64,000 nt of DNA from Actinomycetota bacterium (GCA_026393475.1 JAPLAA010000097.1:1-64000); one strand, 5' to 3'. Shown: positions 25,058 through 34,448, counted from the first letter of the stretch. Numbers and translations: made by a program. The notes: generated by a model from the sequence alone, not told the origin.

Positions 25058-26164
25058 ATGAACGTTGCGAACGCAAGCAATGGCGCCGTGGGGCCCGCCG
25101 GTTCACCGGTCGTCCAGCGGTTCCCGATCGGGTTCCAGTGGCCCACCATCGATCCCTTCCTGTTCTGTGTGCACCACCTCGACCACTACCCGGCCGGCAA
25201 CGCGGTGCACGGCCCGGCCGCATCACTCGAGGGTCGTGATCTCGGACAGGACTTCGCCGGCAAGGACGGGTGGCGGATGTACCACGGCGACCGCGTGCCC
25301 GGCTTTCCCCAGCACCCGCACCGAGGCTTCGAGACGGTCACGTTCGTGCGTCGCGGCCTGGTCGACCACAGCGACTCGCTCGGCGCCGGTGCCCGCTACG
25401 GCGGTGGCGACGTGCAGTGGCTCACGGCCGGCGAGGGCATCGTGCACAGCGAGACCTTCCCGCTGCTCGATGCCGACGGCCCGAACACGCTCGAGCTGTT
25501 CCAGATCTGGGTGAACCTGCCGGCCGCCGACAAGTTCGCCGAGCCGTACTTCTCGATGCTGTGGGCCGACGACATCCCGCAGTTCGAGGTGCGCGACGAG
25601 CAGGGTCGCGCCGTCGAGATCACCGTCGTGGCCGGCACCCTGGCCGGGCGCGTGCCGCCGTCGCCGCCGCCGTCGTCGTGGGCGTCACAGCCGCACAGCG
25701 ACGTCGCGATCTGGCACCTGCGGCTCGACCCCGGCGCGTCGTGGACGATGCCGGCCGCGCTCGGCGACGAGACCGTGCGCCTCGCCTACGTGTTCGACGG
25801 CAACGGCGACGGAGCGGGCGCGAGCTTCGACGGCGACGAGATCGCCGTCGGCAACGGTGCCGTGCTCGAGTGCGACCGTGACGTCGTGGTGCACAGCGAC
25901 CTCGGCGCCGAGGTGCTGGTGCTGCAGGGCCGGCCGATCGCCGAGCCGGTCGCCCAGTACGGACCGTTCGTGATGAACGACCGGGCGGGCATCGAACAGG
26001 CCTTCGCCGACTACCGCGCCACCCAGTTCGGCGGTTGGCCGTGGACGTCGGACGAGCCGGTGCACGGCAGCGATCCCCAGCGGTTCGCCCGTCGTCCCGA
26101 CGGCACGGTCGAGCGTCCGACCGGCACGCCGAGCGGCGATGTCAGGAGTGCATCGCCCGCCTGA
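25058..26164 (+). CDS. Pirin-family bicupin protein
   Basis: 368 residues, two cupin domains. Metal-site motifs of domain 1 are HPHRGFETVTFV (two His) and GIVHSE (His and Glu). Pirins bind Fe(II) and some have quercetinase or redox-sensing activity; others are unassigned. This copy is longer than the usual 230-290 residues, with a Pro-rich insertion near 205-215 (PPSPPPSS) and a hydrophilic C-terminal extension. It follows the demethylase/flavoprotein pair by 21 bp and its 3' end overlaps the convergent GH84 gene by 23 bp. Confidence 0.88.
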   Translation: MNVANASNGAVGPAGSPVVQRFPIGFQWPTIDPFLFCVHHLDHYPAGNAVHGPAASLEGRDLGQDFAGKDGWRMYHGDRVPGFPQHPHRGFETVTFVRRGLVDHSDSLGAGARYGGGDVQWLTAGEGIVHSETFPLLDADGPNTLELFQIWVNLPAADKFAEPYFSMLWADDIPQFEVRDEQGRAVEITVVAGTLAGRVPPSPPPSSWASQPHSDVAIWHLRLDPGASWTMPAALGDETVRLAYVFDGNGDGAGASFDGDEIAVGNGAVLECDRDVVVHSDLGAEVLVLQGRPIAEPVAQYGPFVMNDRAGIEQAFADYRATQFGGWPWTSDEPVHGSDPQRFARRPDGTVERPTGTPSGDVRSASPA

Positions 26165-27371
26165 CGAGCGCGTCGACCAGCGACTCGTCGAGCTCGAACG
26201 CCGCGGCGCGGCCGACGAACTCGCCGCGGCCATCCTGGCCGAGCACCGGCCGCACGCGCGGTCCACCCCCGTAGGTGAGCACGTCGCGGCGTCGCCACGT
26301 GCGCCACCGCGACGCGAGACCGAACTGGCGCATGGTCGTGCCGGTCCCCGTCCCCCTGGTCGCGATCCGGTCGATCACGGCGAGCGCGTCGAGCGCGATG
26401 GCAGCGCCCTCACGGGCGGCGTCGATCCACGGTTGCACGCCGTCGTCGAGGCCGGCCTCGGCAGCCGTCTCGGGGAGCGCCGCCGCGACATCGGTCCACC
26501 AGGTCGCATCGGGCAGGTCGCCGTGCCAGTGCGGCTCGCCGCGGAAGGCGGTGGCGAGGGCCAGGTGGTACCAGCCGCGGGCGCGCACCTCGGTCTGCCA
26601 GGCCGCGACGTGGTCGTCGCCGCGGAGCCATGCGGCCGCGCTGGTCCACGTGGCGATCGACGCCGTCGCGAACTCCATCGGATTCCAGAGGATCCCGCTG
26701 CACACGTCACGCAGCACCGGGTCGCGACCACCGAGCGGACCGAGGTGGAGCGCCTCGCGCATCAGCCCGTCGTTGACCGGCGTGTTGTCCCACACGAGCG
26801 GTGCTCGGCCGGTCAGCTCGGCACGCCGCCGGGCGTCGACCGCGTCGATCCGGTCGTTCACGACGTCGAGGCCGGTCCACATCACCTCGACCTCGTCGGC
26901 GAGGCCGTCGCACAGGCCTTGCAGGTACGGCGAATCGTCGACACCGCAGTAGTGCGTGGGCACGATCCACACGCCCACGCCGAGCGAATGGAGCAGGGCG
27001 TGGGTGAGATCGCGGTGGGTGGCGCCCGCATCGAGCGCCGGGAGGTCGTCGCAGCTGAGCACCACGACCGATGCGCCGGCGTTCACCGCCGGCCGCAGCT
27101 TGTCGATGACCTCGCGGGCGCCGGCATCCGGACCGGGGGTGAGCCCGACCGCGAGGGCCACGCCCGGCGCTCGAGCGGCCAGTTCGGTGAACTCGTCGAG
27201 CTCGGCCGGGGTGAACGGCGCCCGCCAGTCGTCGCGATGGCGCGGCTCGGTCTTCGCGGCCCACACGTAGTGCGTGGCGCCGGCCTCGGCGAGTCGGTCG
27301 AACCAGGCGAGGCGTTCTGCGTGGGACCACGGCGGCCCGTAGAAGCCCTCGATCACTCCGCGGATGCGCAC
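26142..27371 (-). CDS. GH84-family O-GlcNAcase/hyaluronidase-like glycosidase, cytoplasmic
   Basis: 409 residues, NAGidase catalytic domain only. The family opening RGVIEGFYGPPWSHAER and the catalytic Asp pair (VVLSCDDLPAL, about 104-114) are present, as is the substrate-site segment WDNTPVND. There is no signal peptide and none of the N-terminal GH20-like or C-terminal carbohydrate modules of secreted GH84 enzymes, so it should act inside the cell on an N-acetylglucosaminide. The GTG start lies 19 bp inside the cyclase gene and follows GGAG, which makes an operon with that cyclase likely. Confidence 0.85.
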   Translation of the reverse strand: MRIRGVIEGFYGPPWSHAERLAWFDRLAEAGATHYVWAAKTEPRHRDDWRAPFTPAELDEFTELAARAPGVALAVGLTPGPDAGAREVIDKLRPAVNAGASVVVLSCDDLPALDAGATHRDLTHALLHSLGVGVWIVPTHYCGVDDSPYLQGLCDGLADEVEVMWTGLDVVNDRIDAVDARRRAELTGRAPLVWDNTPVNDGLMREALHLGPLGGRDPVLRDVCSGILWNPMEFATASIATWTSAAAWLRGDDHVAAWQTEVRARGWYHLALATAFRGEPHWHGDLPDATWWTDVAAALPETAAEAGLDDGVQPWIDAAREGAAIALDALAVIDRIATRGTGTGTTMRQFGLASRWRTWRRRDVLTYGGGPRVRPVLGQDGRGEFVGRAAAFELDESLVDALVRRAMHS

Positions 27372-27946
27372 GCCGTCTCCTGATCCATGGTCCGGTCGGC
27401 TGGATGTTTCGCGGGCCCCAGACCGGTCGGGAGGACGGTCGCGACCGCCACCGCATCGGCGAACCCCTTCACGAACACCGAACCGAGCGACTCGAACGTC
27501 GCCTGGGGCAGAGCATCGGCGCCGCCGACCGCGGCGACGAGCTGCTCGGTGCAGATCGCCTCACCGGCGCCGGCGACACCGGCGACCCTCGAGGCGAGGT
27601 TGACGTCGCGACCGATGATGTCGTCACCGCGGCGGCGCGGTGCTCCCCAGTGCATGCCGATGCGGATCCAGAGCGGCATGCCGTCGACCGACTCGCACTC
27701 GAACCGTGCCAACAGGTCGAGCGCCGCGTCGACGGCCTCGACCGGATCGTCGAACCACAGGAGCAGGCCGTCGCCGAGCTCCTTCACGACGCGGGCACGC
27801 GGCGGGAGCACCTGGCGGACGAGCTCGAGCTGGCGCTCGACGACCGCGAGTGCGACGTCGTCGCCCTGCAGGTCGGTGAGTTCGGTGAACCCGACGATGT
27901 CGGTGAAGACGATCGCTCCGGCCGGGTCGGCGCCCGGCGAGGTCAT
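27353..27946 (-). CDS. Stand-alone class III adenylate/guanylate cyclase
   Basis: 197 residues containing just the catalytic domain. The metal Asp pair is in IVFTDIVGFT and GDGLLLWFDD, the purine-contacting Lys in VVKELGDG, and the transition-state Asn/Arg in VNLASRVAG, so it looks fully active as a homodimer. No sensor or membrane part is attached. It overlaps the DUF4097-like gene by ATGA at the start and the GH84 gene by 19 bp at the end. Substrate choice (ATP or GTP) cannot be told with confidence. Confidence 0.88.
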   Translation of the reverse strand: MTSPGADPAGAIVFTDIVGFTELTDLQGDDVALAVVERQLELVRQVLPPRARVVKELGDGLLLWFDDPVEAVDAALDLLARFECESVDGMPLWIRIGMHWGAPRRRGDDIIGRDVNLASRVAGVAGAGEAICTEQLVAAVGGADALPQATFESLGSVFVKGFADAVAVATVLPTGLGPAKHPADRTMDQETACASAE

Positions 27947-28617
27947 CGCGAGGCGACCCGGATCGCGCCCGAGGTGGTCTGCACCTCGAGCGTCGCGCCC
28001 TCACCGTCGGGCACGTCTCGTCGGATGGTGCCGCTGCGCGAGCTGAGCCGCATCGTGGCGGGAGAGCCCTCGGGCAGGGTGATGTCGACCTTGCCGCTCA
28101 TCGACCTGGCGGTGACGCGGGCGAAGGCGTCGCATCCCACCGTGACGGCACCGCTGACGGTCTGCACGGCGGCCACGGTGGCGAGTCCGACCTCCACCCG
28201 GGCCGACGCGGCGGACACGCCCACGTCGTGGGCCCGTCCAACGGACACCCGCCCGCTCTTGGTGACCACCCGGCACGTGTGAACGCACGCGCCGATGGCG
28301 ACCCGGCCGGACGCGGTGCGAACGTCGGCGTCGACCGCGCGCTCGATGTCGACCGACCCGCTGATGGTGATGACCTTCACGTCCGCGACATGGCCGCTGA
28401 CCGAGACGTTGCCCGATGCGGTGCTGAGCACCACGTGCGTGTGCTCGGGGCAGGTGATCCGCACGGTGCTCCGGCTCGGCGTGATGTCGACGCTGCCGTC
28501 GTCGCGGACGACCACGTCGCCGCCCTCGACGTTCAGGTCGTCGCCCGGGGTGCCGCGCAGTTCGACCCGCGTCGACCGCCCCGACACCCGCACCACTGCA
28601 CTGGTTCCCACCTGCAT
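27943..28617 (-). CDS. DUF4097-like beta-helical adhesin-type protein
   Basis: 224 residues made of repeated short beta strands with Ser-Gly turns (LSTASGNVSV, TISGSVDI, TASGRVAI, TKSGRVSV, TVSGAVTV, SMSGKVDI), the pattern of DUF4097/DUF4098 beta-solenoids. No signal peptide or membrane segment. In other bacteria such proteins often sit beside membrane regulators; a function is not known. AGGAGG lies 4-5 nt before the ATG. It is the first gene of the operon with the cyclase and GH84 genes. Confidence 0.75.
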   Translation of the reverse strand: MQVGTSAVVRVSGRSTRVELRGTPGDDLNVEGGDVVVRDDGSVDITPSRSTVRITCPEHTHVVLSTASGNVSVSGHVADVKVITISGSVDIERAVDADVRTASGRVAIGACVHTCRVVTKSGRVSVGRAHDVGVSAASARVEVGLATVAAVQTVSGAVTVGCDAFARVTARSMSGKVDITLPEGSPATMRLSSRSGTIRRDVPDGEGATLEVQTTSGAIRVASR

Positions 28618-28705
28618 CGGACCTCCTGTGCGGGCACTCGTGCTCGCTTCCGGGCTCGTTGCGGAACCCGGCTCCGGCGACCACCCCATCGGTCGCGCTC
28701 CACGG

Positions 28706-28711
28706 ATCATA
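28706..28711 (-). promoter_or_regulatory. Minus-10 TATGAT for the DUF4097-cyclase-GH84 operon
   Basis: TATGAT on the minus strand stands 88 bp before the ATG at 28617, leaving a leader of about 80 nt with a good AGGAGG. No convincing minus-35 was seen. Confidence 0.4.
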
Positions 28712-28757
28712 AGTGTGCGCCCGGCAGCGGTTGCCGTGCCATCGGGCACCCGACGGG

Positions 28758-28793
28758 GCGCCGTCAGATGCGCCGTCAGATGCCTGGTCAGAT
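28758..28793. repeat. 12-bp tandem repeat across a stop codon
   Basis: Three copies of GCGCCGTCAGAT (the third with two changes). On the minus strand each copy carries TGA in the same phase as the acyltransferase stop, so there are three successive in-frame stops. Confidence 0.85.
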
Positions 28794-30839
28794 GCCGAGG
28801 GCGGCGCGCAGCAGTTGCTCGCCGAGGAAGTCGCGTGCGATGCGTGCCGACGCCTCGGGCGACCAGTGGACGCCGTCGGGGCGGGCCTCCTGATCGGTCG
28901 TGAGCTGCTGTTCGTCGAGCCAGGCGGGCAGGTCGACGACGGTCACCCTGCCCGGGTACGCCTCGGCGATGTCGTCCATCGCGGCGTAGAGCACGGCGTG
29001 TCGCGCCGGGTCCTCCTGCGCCTGGCCCGAGCTCCACCAGAAGACGTTCGGGATCGGCTCACGCACCCACACGACGTGCGCCGCGCCGGCGTCGAGCAGC
29101 CGCTGCGTGAGGATCGTGAAGTCGTCGTGGATCCGCTGGGCGAACACCGGATCGACGGGGGAGAGCTGTTCGTCCGGTGCCCACCGGCGGTCGAGCACGT
29201 CCCACGACGTGGTGAGCAGCATCACGACGTCGGGTGCGAGCCCACCGACCTGCTCGGCGAGCCCGGTCTCGGCCCACGTGTCGCAGCGTGGATCGGTCTC
29301 GGTCCACTCCTGCACCAGGAACTCGCCGCCGCGGACGAAGCCGCACCCCTGTTCGGCGAGGATCGACACCTGGGCGAGGTCGGGGCGCTCCACCGCCCAC
29401 TGGGCGAGCCCGAAGCCGGTCGCCTCGGCGGTCGAGTCGCCGGCCACCACCACCCGCATCGGCCTCGCCAACGGTGGGATCGGCGCGAGTGTGCTCGTGG
29501 TCGACGTGGGCGCGACGGTGCTCGCCGGCGCAGCGTCGGTCGGCGCTGGTGTGGCGGACGCCGGTGTGCTGGGCGTCGTCGTCTGCGCAGCGGTCGTCGG
29601 TGCCGGGGTCGCGACGACGAGCGGCGCGAGCGTGCCCTCGCCGACCGGATCGATCGCCGCGGCGTCGGCCGTGTCGCCACCGCCCCAGTAGTCGCCGGTG
29701 CCCGCCGGCACGACGAGCACGGCGGTCACGGCCACGAGCGCAGTGGTGCCGAGCGCGATCAGCCCGATGTCGCGTGGGCGGCGGAGGAGCCCGTTGCGCA
29801 CCGGACGCTCGAACAGCGAGAAGCTCGCCTGCGCGAGCACGAGGGTGACCGCCATCCGCAGCGCGAACAGCGGGACCGTGTCGAGATCGATGCGGCGCGA
29901 GTCGAGCACCACGAACACCGGCCAGTGGTAGAGGTACACGCCGTAGCTGATGCGACCGAGCCAGGCGAACGGCGACAGTGACAACAGGCTCCGCACCGGG
30001 CCCGGCACCTGCAACCCCACGATCAACAGGGCGCTCACCACGCCGACGAGCGGCATGGCGCCGCGATATGCGGGGCCGCCGACGGAGGGGAAGAGCACGA
30101 ACGTCGCGCACAGCGTCGCGAGCGCAGCGGCGCCCGCGAGATGCCAGCGCGGCGACAGCGTCCGACCCGCCACGAGGAACGCAGCGAGCGCGCCGAGGAG
30201 GATCTCGGCGGCCCGGGCCGGCGTCGACCAATAGGCCGCGTCGGGGCCCCACACGGCTGCGATGACGGGCGCGAGCGCTGCGAACACGGCGGTGATCACC
30301 GCCACCACGATCGTGCGGCCGCGATGGGTGCGGCCGATGCGGGCGATACCGACGAACGCCAGCGGCCAGATCCAGTAGAACTGCTCCTCGATCGCGAGCG
30401 ACCAGTAGTGCTCGATCGGGGAGGCCTGCCCGGCCGCGTCGGCGAACAGTTGCTGGTACGAACCGTCACCTGCGAGGAACACCCAGTTCGCCACCTGGAA
30501 CAGACCGCCGAGCAGGTCGCGCTGCAGGGTGGCGACGCCGGCGAACAGATCGGTGGTGGCCGACAGCACGGCGATCGCGGCGATGCACAGCAGGCTCGCC
30601 GGCAGCAGCCGCTTCGCCCGCCGCACGTAGAACCCGGACACGTCGATGCGGTGGGTGACGTCGTGCTCGGCGATCAGCAGGCTCGTGATCAGGAACCCCG
30701 ACAACGTGAAGAACACCGACACACCCACGTAGCCACCGCCGAAGCCGGCGATCTCGCCGTGGAACAGCAACACCGCGAGCACCGACACGGCACGGATGCC
30801 GTCGAGTGCGGGTTGGTGGACCATCCGGGGGCGGTTCAT
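28788..30839 (-). CDS. Membrane acyltransferase-3 with C-terminal SGNH domain (OafA-like)
   Basis: 683 residues. An acyltransferase-3 domain of about 10 helices (1-385) has the catalytic His in LLFHGEI and the LAIEEQFYWIWPL motif. A Thr/Ala/Pro-rich linker (about 405-460) leads to an extracytoplasmic SGNH esterase/acyltransferase domain (VVAGDSTA and the Asp-His pair in PDGVHWS). Proteins of this layout O-acetylate surface polysaccharide or peptidoglycan, passing acetyl groups across the membrane to the SGNH domain. It is divergent, with a 51-bp spacer, from two further secreted SGNH proteins, suggesting a surface-modification locus. Confidence 0.9.
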   Translation of the reverse strand: MNRPRMVHQPALDGIRAVSVLAVLLFHGEIAGFGGGYVGVSVFFTLSGFLITSLLIAEHDVTHRIDVSGFYVRRAKRLLPASLLCIAAIAVLSATTDLFAGVATLQRDLLGGLFQVANWVFLAGDGSYQQLFADAAGQASPIEHYWSLAIEEQFYWIWPLAFVGIARIGRTHRGRTIVVAVITAVFAALAPVIAAVWGPDAAYWSTPARAAEILLGALAAFLVAGRTLSPRWHLAGAAALATLCATFVLFPSVGGPAYRGAMPLVGVVSALLIVGLQVPGPVRSLLSLSPFAWLGRISYGVYLYHWPVFVVLDSRRIDLDTVPLFALRMAVTLVLAQASFSLFERPVRNGLLRRPRDIGLIALGTTALVAVTAVLVVPAGTGDYWGGGDTADAAAIDPVGEGTLAPLVVATPAPTTAAQTTTPSTPASATPAPTDAAPASTVAPTSTTSTLAPIPPLARPMRVVVAGDSTAEATGFGLAQWAVERPDLAQVSILAEQGCGFVRGGEFLVQEWTETDPRCDTWAETGLAEQVGGLAPDVVMLLTTSWDVLDRRWAPDEQLSPVDPVFAQRIHDDFTILTQRLLDAGAAHVVWVREPIPNVFWWSSGQAQEDPARHAVLYAAMDDIAEAYPGRVTVVDLPAWLDEQQLTTDQEARPDGVHWSPEASARIARDFLGEQLLRAALGI

Positions 30840-30848
30840 GCCGTCGCC

Positions 30849-30884
30849 ATCCTACGGATCGGCCCCTGCCGCCCCGGCTATCTT
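30849..30884. promoter_or_regulatory. Divergent leaderless promoters for the acyltransferase and SGNH genes
   Basis: Minus strand: TAGGAT (30849-30854), 9 nt, ATG at 30839. Plus strand: TATCTT (30879-30884), 6 nt, GTG at 30891. The plus-strand spacing decides the GTG start. Confidence 0.45.
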
Positions 30885-30890
30885 CGCCCT

Positions 30891-32699
30891 GTGACCCTTC
30901 GACGCCCGTCCGACCGGCTCCTCGCGTGCGCATCGGCGGTGCTGCTGGTCGTGGTGCTGGTGGCGCTCGTGGCGACACCGGCGACACCGACGCCCGCTGC
31001 GGAGGCCGCCGGTGGCGAGGAGGCGTTCCAGATCGACACGGCCGGGCCCCTCGGCCCGATCTCCGTGATCGGCGACTCCGTGCTCGTCGGGGCGGCGATC
31101 GAACCATCGCTGCCCACCCAGCTGGCAGCCCAGGGGTGGGGTCCGATCCGTTTCCGCGCCGGTCTCGGCTACACCGCCGGCAACTTCCAGCCCGGCGGCA
31201 GCCGCTTCTCGGTGGCGAACTGGCTCACCTGGTGGCGGGCCGAGGGCTGGGATGCGCCGAACCTCGTCGTGAACCTCGGCAACAACGACGTCGGCTTCTG
31301 CAAGGCGAGCCTCACCTGCAACGCCGACACGATCCGCTACGTCCTCGACGCAGCCGGCCCGGACGTCACGGTGTGGTGGAGCAAGATCACCCGCCTCTAC
31401 ACGCTGCAGGCCGAGGCCGACGCCTACAACGGTGCGCTCGACCTGGTCGCGTCCGAGCGTCCGAACCTGAAGGTGTGGGACTGGCCGGCCGCGCAGGCGG
31501 CGAACGGCGTGCCGCTGTCGTGGGACGCGATCCACCTGCCCGACGCGCCGAGCTATCGGCGTCGTTCGGCGCTGATGGCGCAGGACATCACGGCGCAGCT
31601 CGCCGTGGCGGAGCGCACCGGCACCGACGCAGCGTTGCCGGTCGCGAGCGGCGCGGCACGGGAGTACCAACCGCTGCCGCCCGTGCGTGTGCTCGACACC
31701 CGCGAGGTCGCCGGTGGCCGGCTGCCGGCCGGCGGCCAGGTCGTGATCGACCTGTCGACCCGCGTGCCGGCCGGTGCCACCGCGGTTGCCGTCAACCTCA
31801 CCGGTGTCGATCCCGCCGGCGCTGGCTTCCTCACCGGCCACCCGTGCGCGGCGACGGTGCCGAGCGTGTCGAGCGCGAACTACGCGGCACGCACCAACCG
31901 CGGCGCGCTCGCCGTGCTTCCTCTCAGCGCCGACGGCAAGCTGTGTGTGTTCACGTCGGCGGCGGCCGACGTGGTCGTCGATCTGCAGGGGGCGTTCGTG
32001 GCCGACGCCTCACGGCTCACGCCGCTCGCACCGGTTCGCCTGGCCGACACGCGTGAGGCCGGTCGGCCGACGGTGCTGCGCCTCGACGTGCCCCTCGGTG
32101 CCGCGACGGATGCGACGGCAGCGTCGTTGAACCTCACCGCCACGGGTGCCGCCAGGGGAGGGTTCGTGACGGCGTATCCGTGCGGCGGCAGTGTGCCGCT
32201 CGTGTCGAACCTCAACTTCGGTCCCGGCGAGACGGTCGCCGGTGCCGCCTACGTGCCGCTCGGCGATGGCGGCGACGTGTGCCTGTTCTCGAACGTGCAG
32301 GCCGACGTCGACCTCGTCGTCGACCTCACCGGGCTGTTCTCGCCCACCGGCACGTTGGCGTTCACGCCGGCGGTGCCCACCCGCACCTACGACACCCGCA
32401 ACGGCACCGGAGGCTGGACGCCGGTGCACGGCGGCGGGCAGACCACCGACGTCCGCGTGGCTCCGCCGGCGGCGGCAGCGGTCACGGGCACGCTCACCAT
32501 GGTGACGCCGGGCGGCGCCGGGTTCGTCACGGCGTTCGGGTGCGGCGACGTGCCGCCGACATCGAACGTGAACGCCCCACGAGGTGGCGTGCTCGCCAAC
32601 TCGGTCACGGTGGGGCTCGCGGCGGCAGGGCGACTGTGCGTGCGTTCGTCGGTGGCGACACAGGTCGTGTTCGACACGACCGGATGGTGGGCGTCGTGA
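30891..32699 (+). CDS. Secreted SGNH-hydrolase-like protein with three DTR-type repeats (A)
   Basis: 602 residues. An N-terminal hydrophobic segment (about 9-30) acts as signal or anchor. The SGNH-like domain has GDS at 61-63, NLGNND, and the Asp-His pair in WDAIHLPD. Three repeats of about 110 residues follow, each opening with a VRxxDTR-type strand, with a conserved Cys pair (for example HPCAA and GKLCVF) and ending VVVDLQGAF-like. Repeats of this kind are common in secreted Acidimicrobiia proteins; their role is unknown, perhaps surface attachment. Its stop overlaps the next start (GTGA). Confidence 0.82.
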   Translation: MTLRRPSDRLLACASAVLLVVVLVALVATPATPTPAAEAAGGEEAFQIDTAGPLGPISVIGDSVLVGAAIEPSLPTQLAAQGWGPIRFRAGLGYTAGNFQPGGSRFSVANWLTWWRAEGWDAPNLVVNLGNNDVGFCKASLTCNADTIRYVLDAAGPDVTVWWSKITRLYTLQAEADAYNGALDLVASERPNLKVWDWPAAQAANGVPLSWDAIHLPDAPSYRRRSALMAQDITAQLAVAERTGTDAALPVASGAAREYQPLPPVRVLDTREVAGGRLPAGGQVVIDLSTRVPAGATAVAVNLTGVDPAGAGFLTGHPCAATVPSVSSANYAARTNRGALAVLPLSADGKLCVFTSAAADVVVDLQGAFVADASRLTPLAPVRLADTREAGRPTVLRLDVPLGAATDATAASLNLTATGAARGGFVTAYPCGGSVPLVSNLNFGPGETVAGAAYVPLGDGGDVCLFSNVQADVDLVVDLTGLFSPTGTLAFTPAVPTRTYDTRNGTGGWTPVHGGGQTTDVRVAPPAAAAVTGTLTMVTPGGAGFVTAFGCGDVPPTSNVNAPRGGVLANSVTVGLAAAGRLCVRSSVATQVVFDTTGWWAS

Positions 32700-34420
32700 C
32701 GCGGTCACGTCTGGCCACCGGTGTCGCGCTCGCCGCTCTCGCATCGCTGCTCGCGATCCCGCATCCGGCGCCCGTCGGGGCCGATCCGACACCGGGCCGA
32801 ACGGAGATCGCACCGCCCGAGCGACGCGTGTACATGGTCACCGAATCGGTCGGCCTCGGCGCGAAGTCGGCGATGCCGGTCGCGTTCGGGCCCGACTGGC
32901 AGGTCACCGTCGACGGCACGCCCGCGCTGTTCGTCGAGCAGCTGGAATCCAAGCACGTCCGGGCACGCATGGCATCCGACCCGTCGGTGTTCGGCGACGT
33001 CGCGGTCGTGGCGGGTGGACACAACTACCCGTACTGGGACGGCCCGCGGTTCGACCGCTCCGTCGACTCGATGATCGTCGCGCTCCGCGAGGCGGGCGTG
33101 AAGCGGATCTACTGGGTCACGCTGCGCGAGGTGAAGCCCGAGTTCGTCACGCCCTCCGCGTGGCGGCAGGTGCAGCCCTACTCCTGGTACTTCCCCGAGG
33201 TGAACCGCCGCCTCGAGGCCGCGCTCCAGCGCCACCCCGACCTGATCCTGGTCCCGTGGACGGCGGCTGCCGATCGCTCCGACATCACCTACGACGCGAT
33301 CCACCTGAACACCGTCGGGGCCCGCGTCTACAGCGAGCTGGTGCGCGACACCGTGCTCGCCACCGCGAACCTGCCCGCCCGCAACGCCGCGAGCCGCGTG
33401 CCGGTGCGTGGGGTGAACGGCATCCCGGCCGACGCCGCCGCGGTCGCCGTCAACCTCACCGTCGCGAACCCGCGGGCCGCCGGCTTTCTGACTGCGTTCG
33501 GATGCGGCGTCACGCAGCCGGTGGCGAGCAACGCGAACTTCGTCCGCGACCAGGTGGTCGCCGCCGCGGCGATCGTGCCCGTGGGCGGCGACGGGAGCAT
33601 CTGCGTCGCGAACAGCGAACGCACGAACGTGGTCGTCGACGTCACCGGCTCGTTCCCGACGGGGAGCGGTTTCGTGCCGGTGACACCGGTTCGGCTCGCC
33701 GACACGCGCGAGCCCGCAGGTGCGGCCCGGCAGCGCGCCGGTACACCTCTGGTGGTCGACGTCGGATCGGTCGCCGGCGTCCCCGCCGGCGCTCGGGCGG
33801 TCGCGCTGTCGGTCACCGCGACCGATGCGGCCGCCGCCGGGTTCGTCAGCGTCGGACCGTGCGACCGTCCGCTCGGCACCACCTCGAACGTGAACGTCGC
33901 CGCCGGCGCCACGGCACCGAACCTCGTGATCACCCGACCCGACGCCACCGGACACGTCTGCGTGGTGTCGAACGTGGACACCCACCTCCTCGTCGACCTC
34001 AACGGCTCGTTCACCTCGACCGCCGACATGGACGTGGTCGACGCGACGCGTGTGCTCGACACCCGCTCCGGTCCGACTGCCCGCCTCGCCGGTGGGAGCA
34101 ACGTGGCGGTCCGCGTCGCGGGGACGGCCGGCGTGCCGGCGGACGCCTCCGGGGTGGTGCTGAACCTGACGTCGGCCGACCCCGGTGGCAACGGCTTCCT
34201 CACGGTGTACCCGTGCGGGACCGCCCGGCCGACGGCGTCGAACCTCAACGTCCGCCCAGGGGTGAACCGGGCGAACCTGGTCATCGTCGCCCCGGGCGTC
34301 GACGGCACGGTGTGCGTGTTCAGTTCGGCCCCCACCGACGTCGTCGTCGACGTGTTCGGCTGGATGCGGGGCGCCTTCGTCGGCCTGACGCCGACGCGCC
34401 TGTTCGACACGCGATCCTGA
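32696..34420 (+). CDS. Secreted SGNH-like protein with three DTR-type repeats (B), permuted register
   Basis: 574 residues: a signal sequence (about 1-30), an SGNH-like domain without a clear GDS (VTESVGLGA stands there) but with YDAIHLNTVGA near the end, then three repeats. The first repeat lacks its opening VRLxDTR strand, while the protein ends with exactly that strand (LTPTRLFDTRS). This suggests the C-terminal strand closes the fold onto repeat 1. Each repeat has the conserved Cys pair. It is co-translated with protein A. Confidence 0.8.
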   Translation: MTRSRLATGVALAALASLLAIPHPAPVGADPTPGRTEIAPPERRVYMVTESVGLGAKSAMPVAFGPDWQVTVDGTPALFVEQLESKHVRARMASDPSVFGDVAVVAGGHNYPYWDGPRFDRSVDSMIVALREAGVKRIYWVTLREVKPEFVTPSAWRQVQPYSWYFPEVNRRLEAALQRHPDLILVPWTAAADRSDITYDAIHLNTVGARVYSELVRDTVLATANLPARNAASRVPVRGVNGIPADAAAVAVNLTVANPRAAGFLTAFGCGVTQPVASNANFVRDQVVAAAAIVPVGGDGSICVANSERTNVVVDVTGSFPTGSGFVPVTPVRLADTREPAGAARQRAGTPLVVDVGSVAGVPAGARAVALSVTATDAAAAGFVSVGPCDRPLGTTSNVNVAAGATAPNLVITRPDATGHVCVVSNVDTHLLVDLNGSFTSTADMDVVDATRVLDTRSGPTARLAGGSNVAVRVAGTAGVPADASGVVLNLTSADPGGNGFLTVYPCGTARPTASNLNVRPGVNRANLVIVAPGVDGTVCVFSSAPTDVVVDVFGWMRGAFVGLTPTRLFDTRS

Positions 34421-34448
34421 GTCACTCGACAGCCGTCGACCGATCGCT

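Noticed and set aside
28618-28787. A longer N-terminus for the DUF4097-like protein starting near 28708
   Set aside because: The in-frame ATG there lies within the TATGAT promoter hexamer, and the downstream ATG has an excellent AGGAGG.
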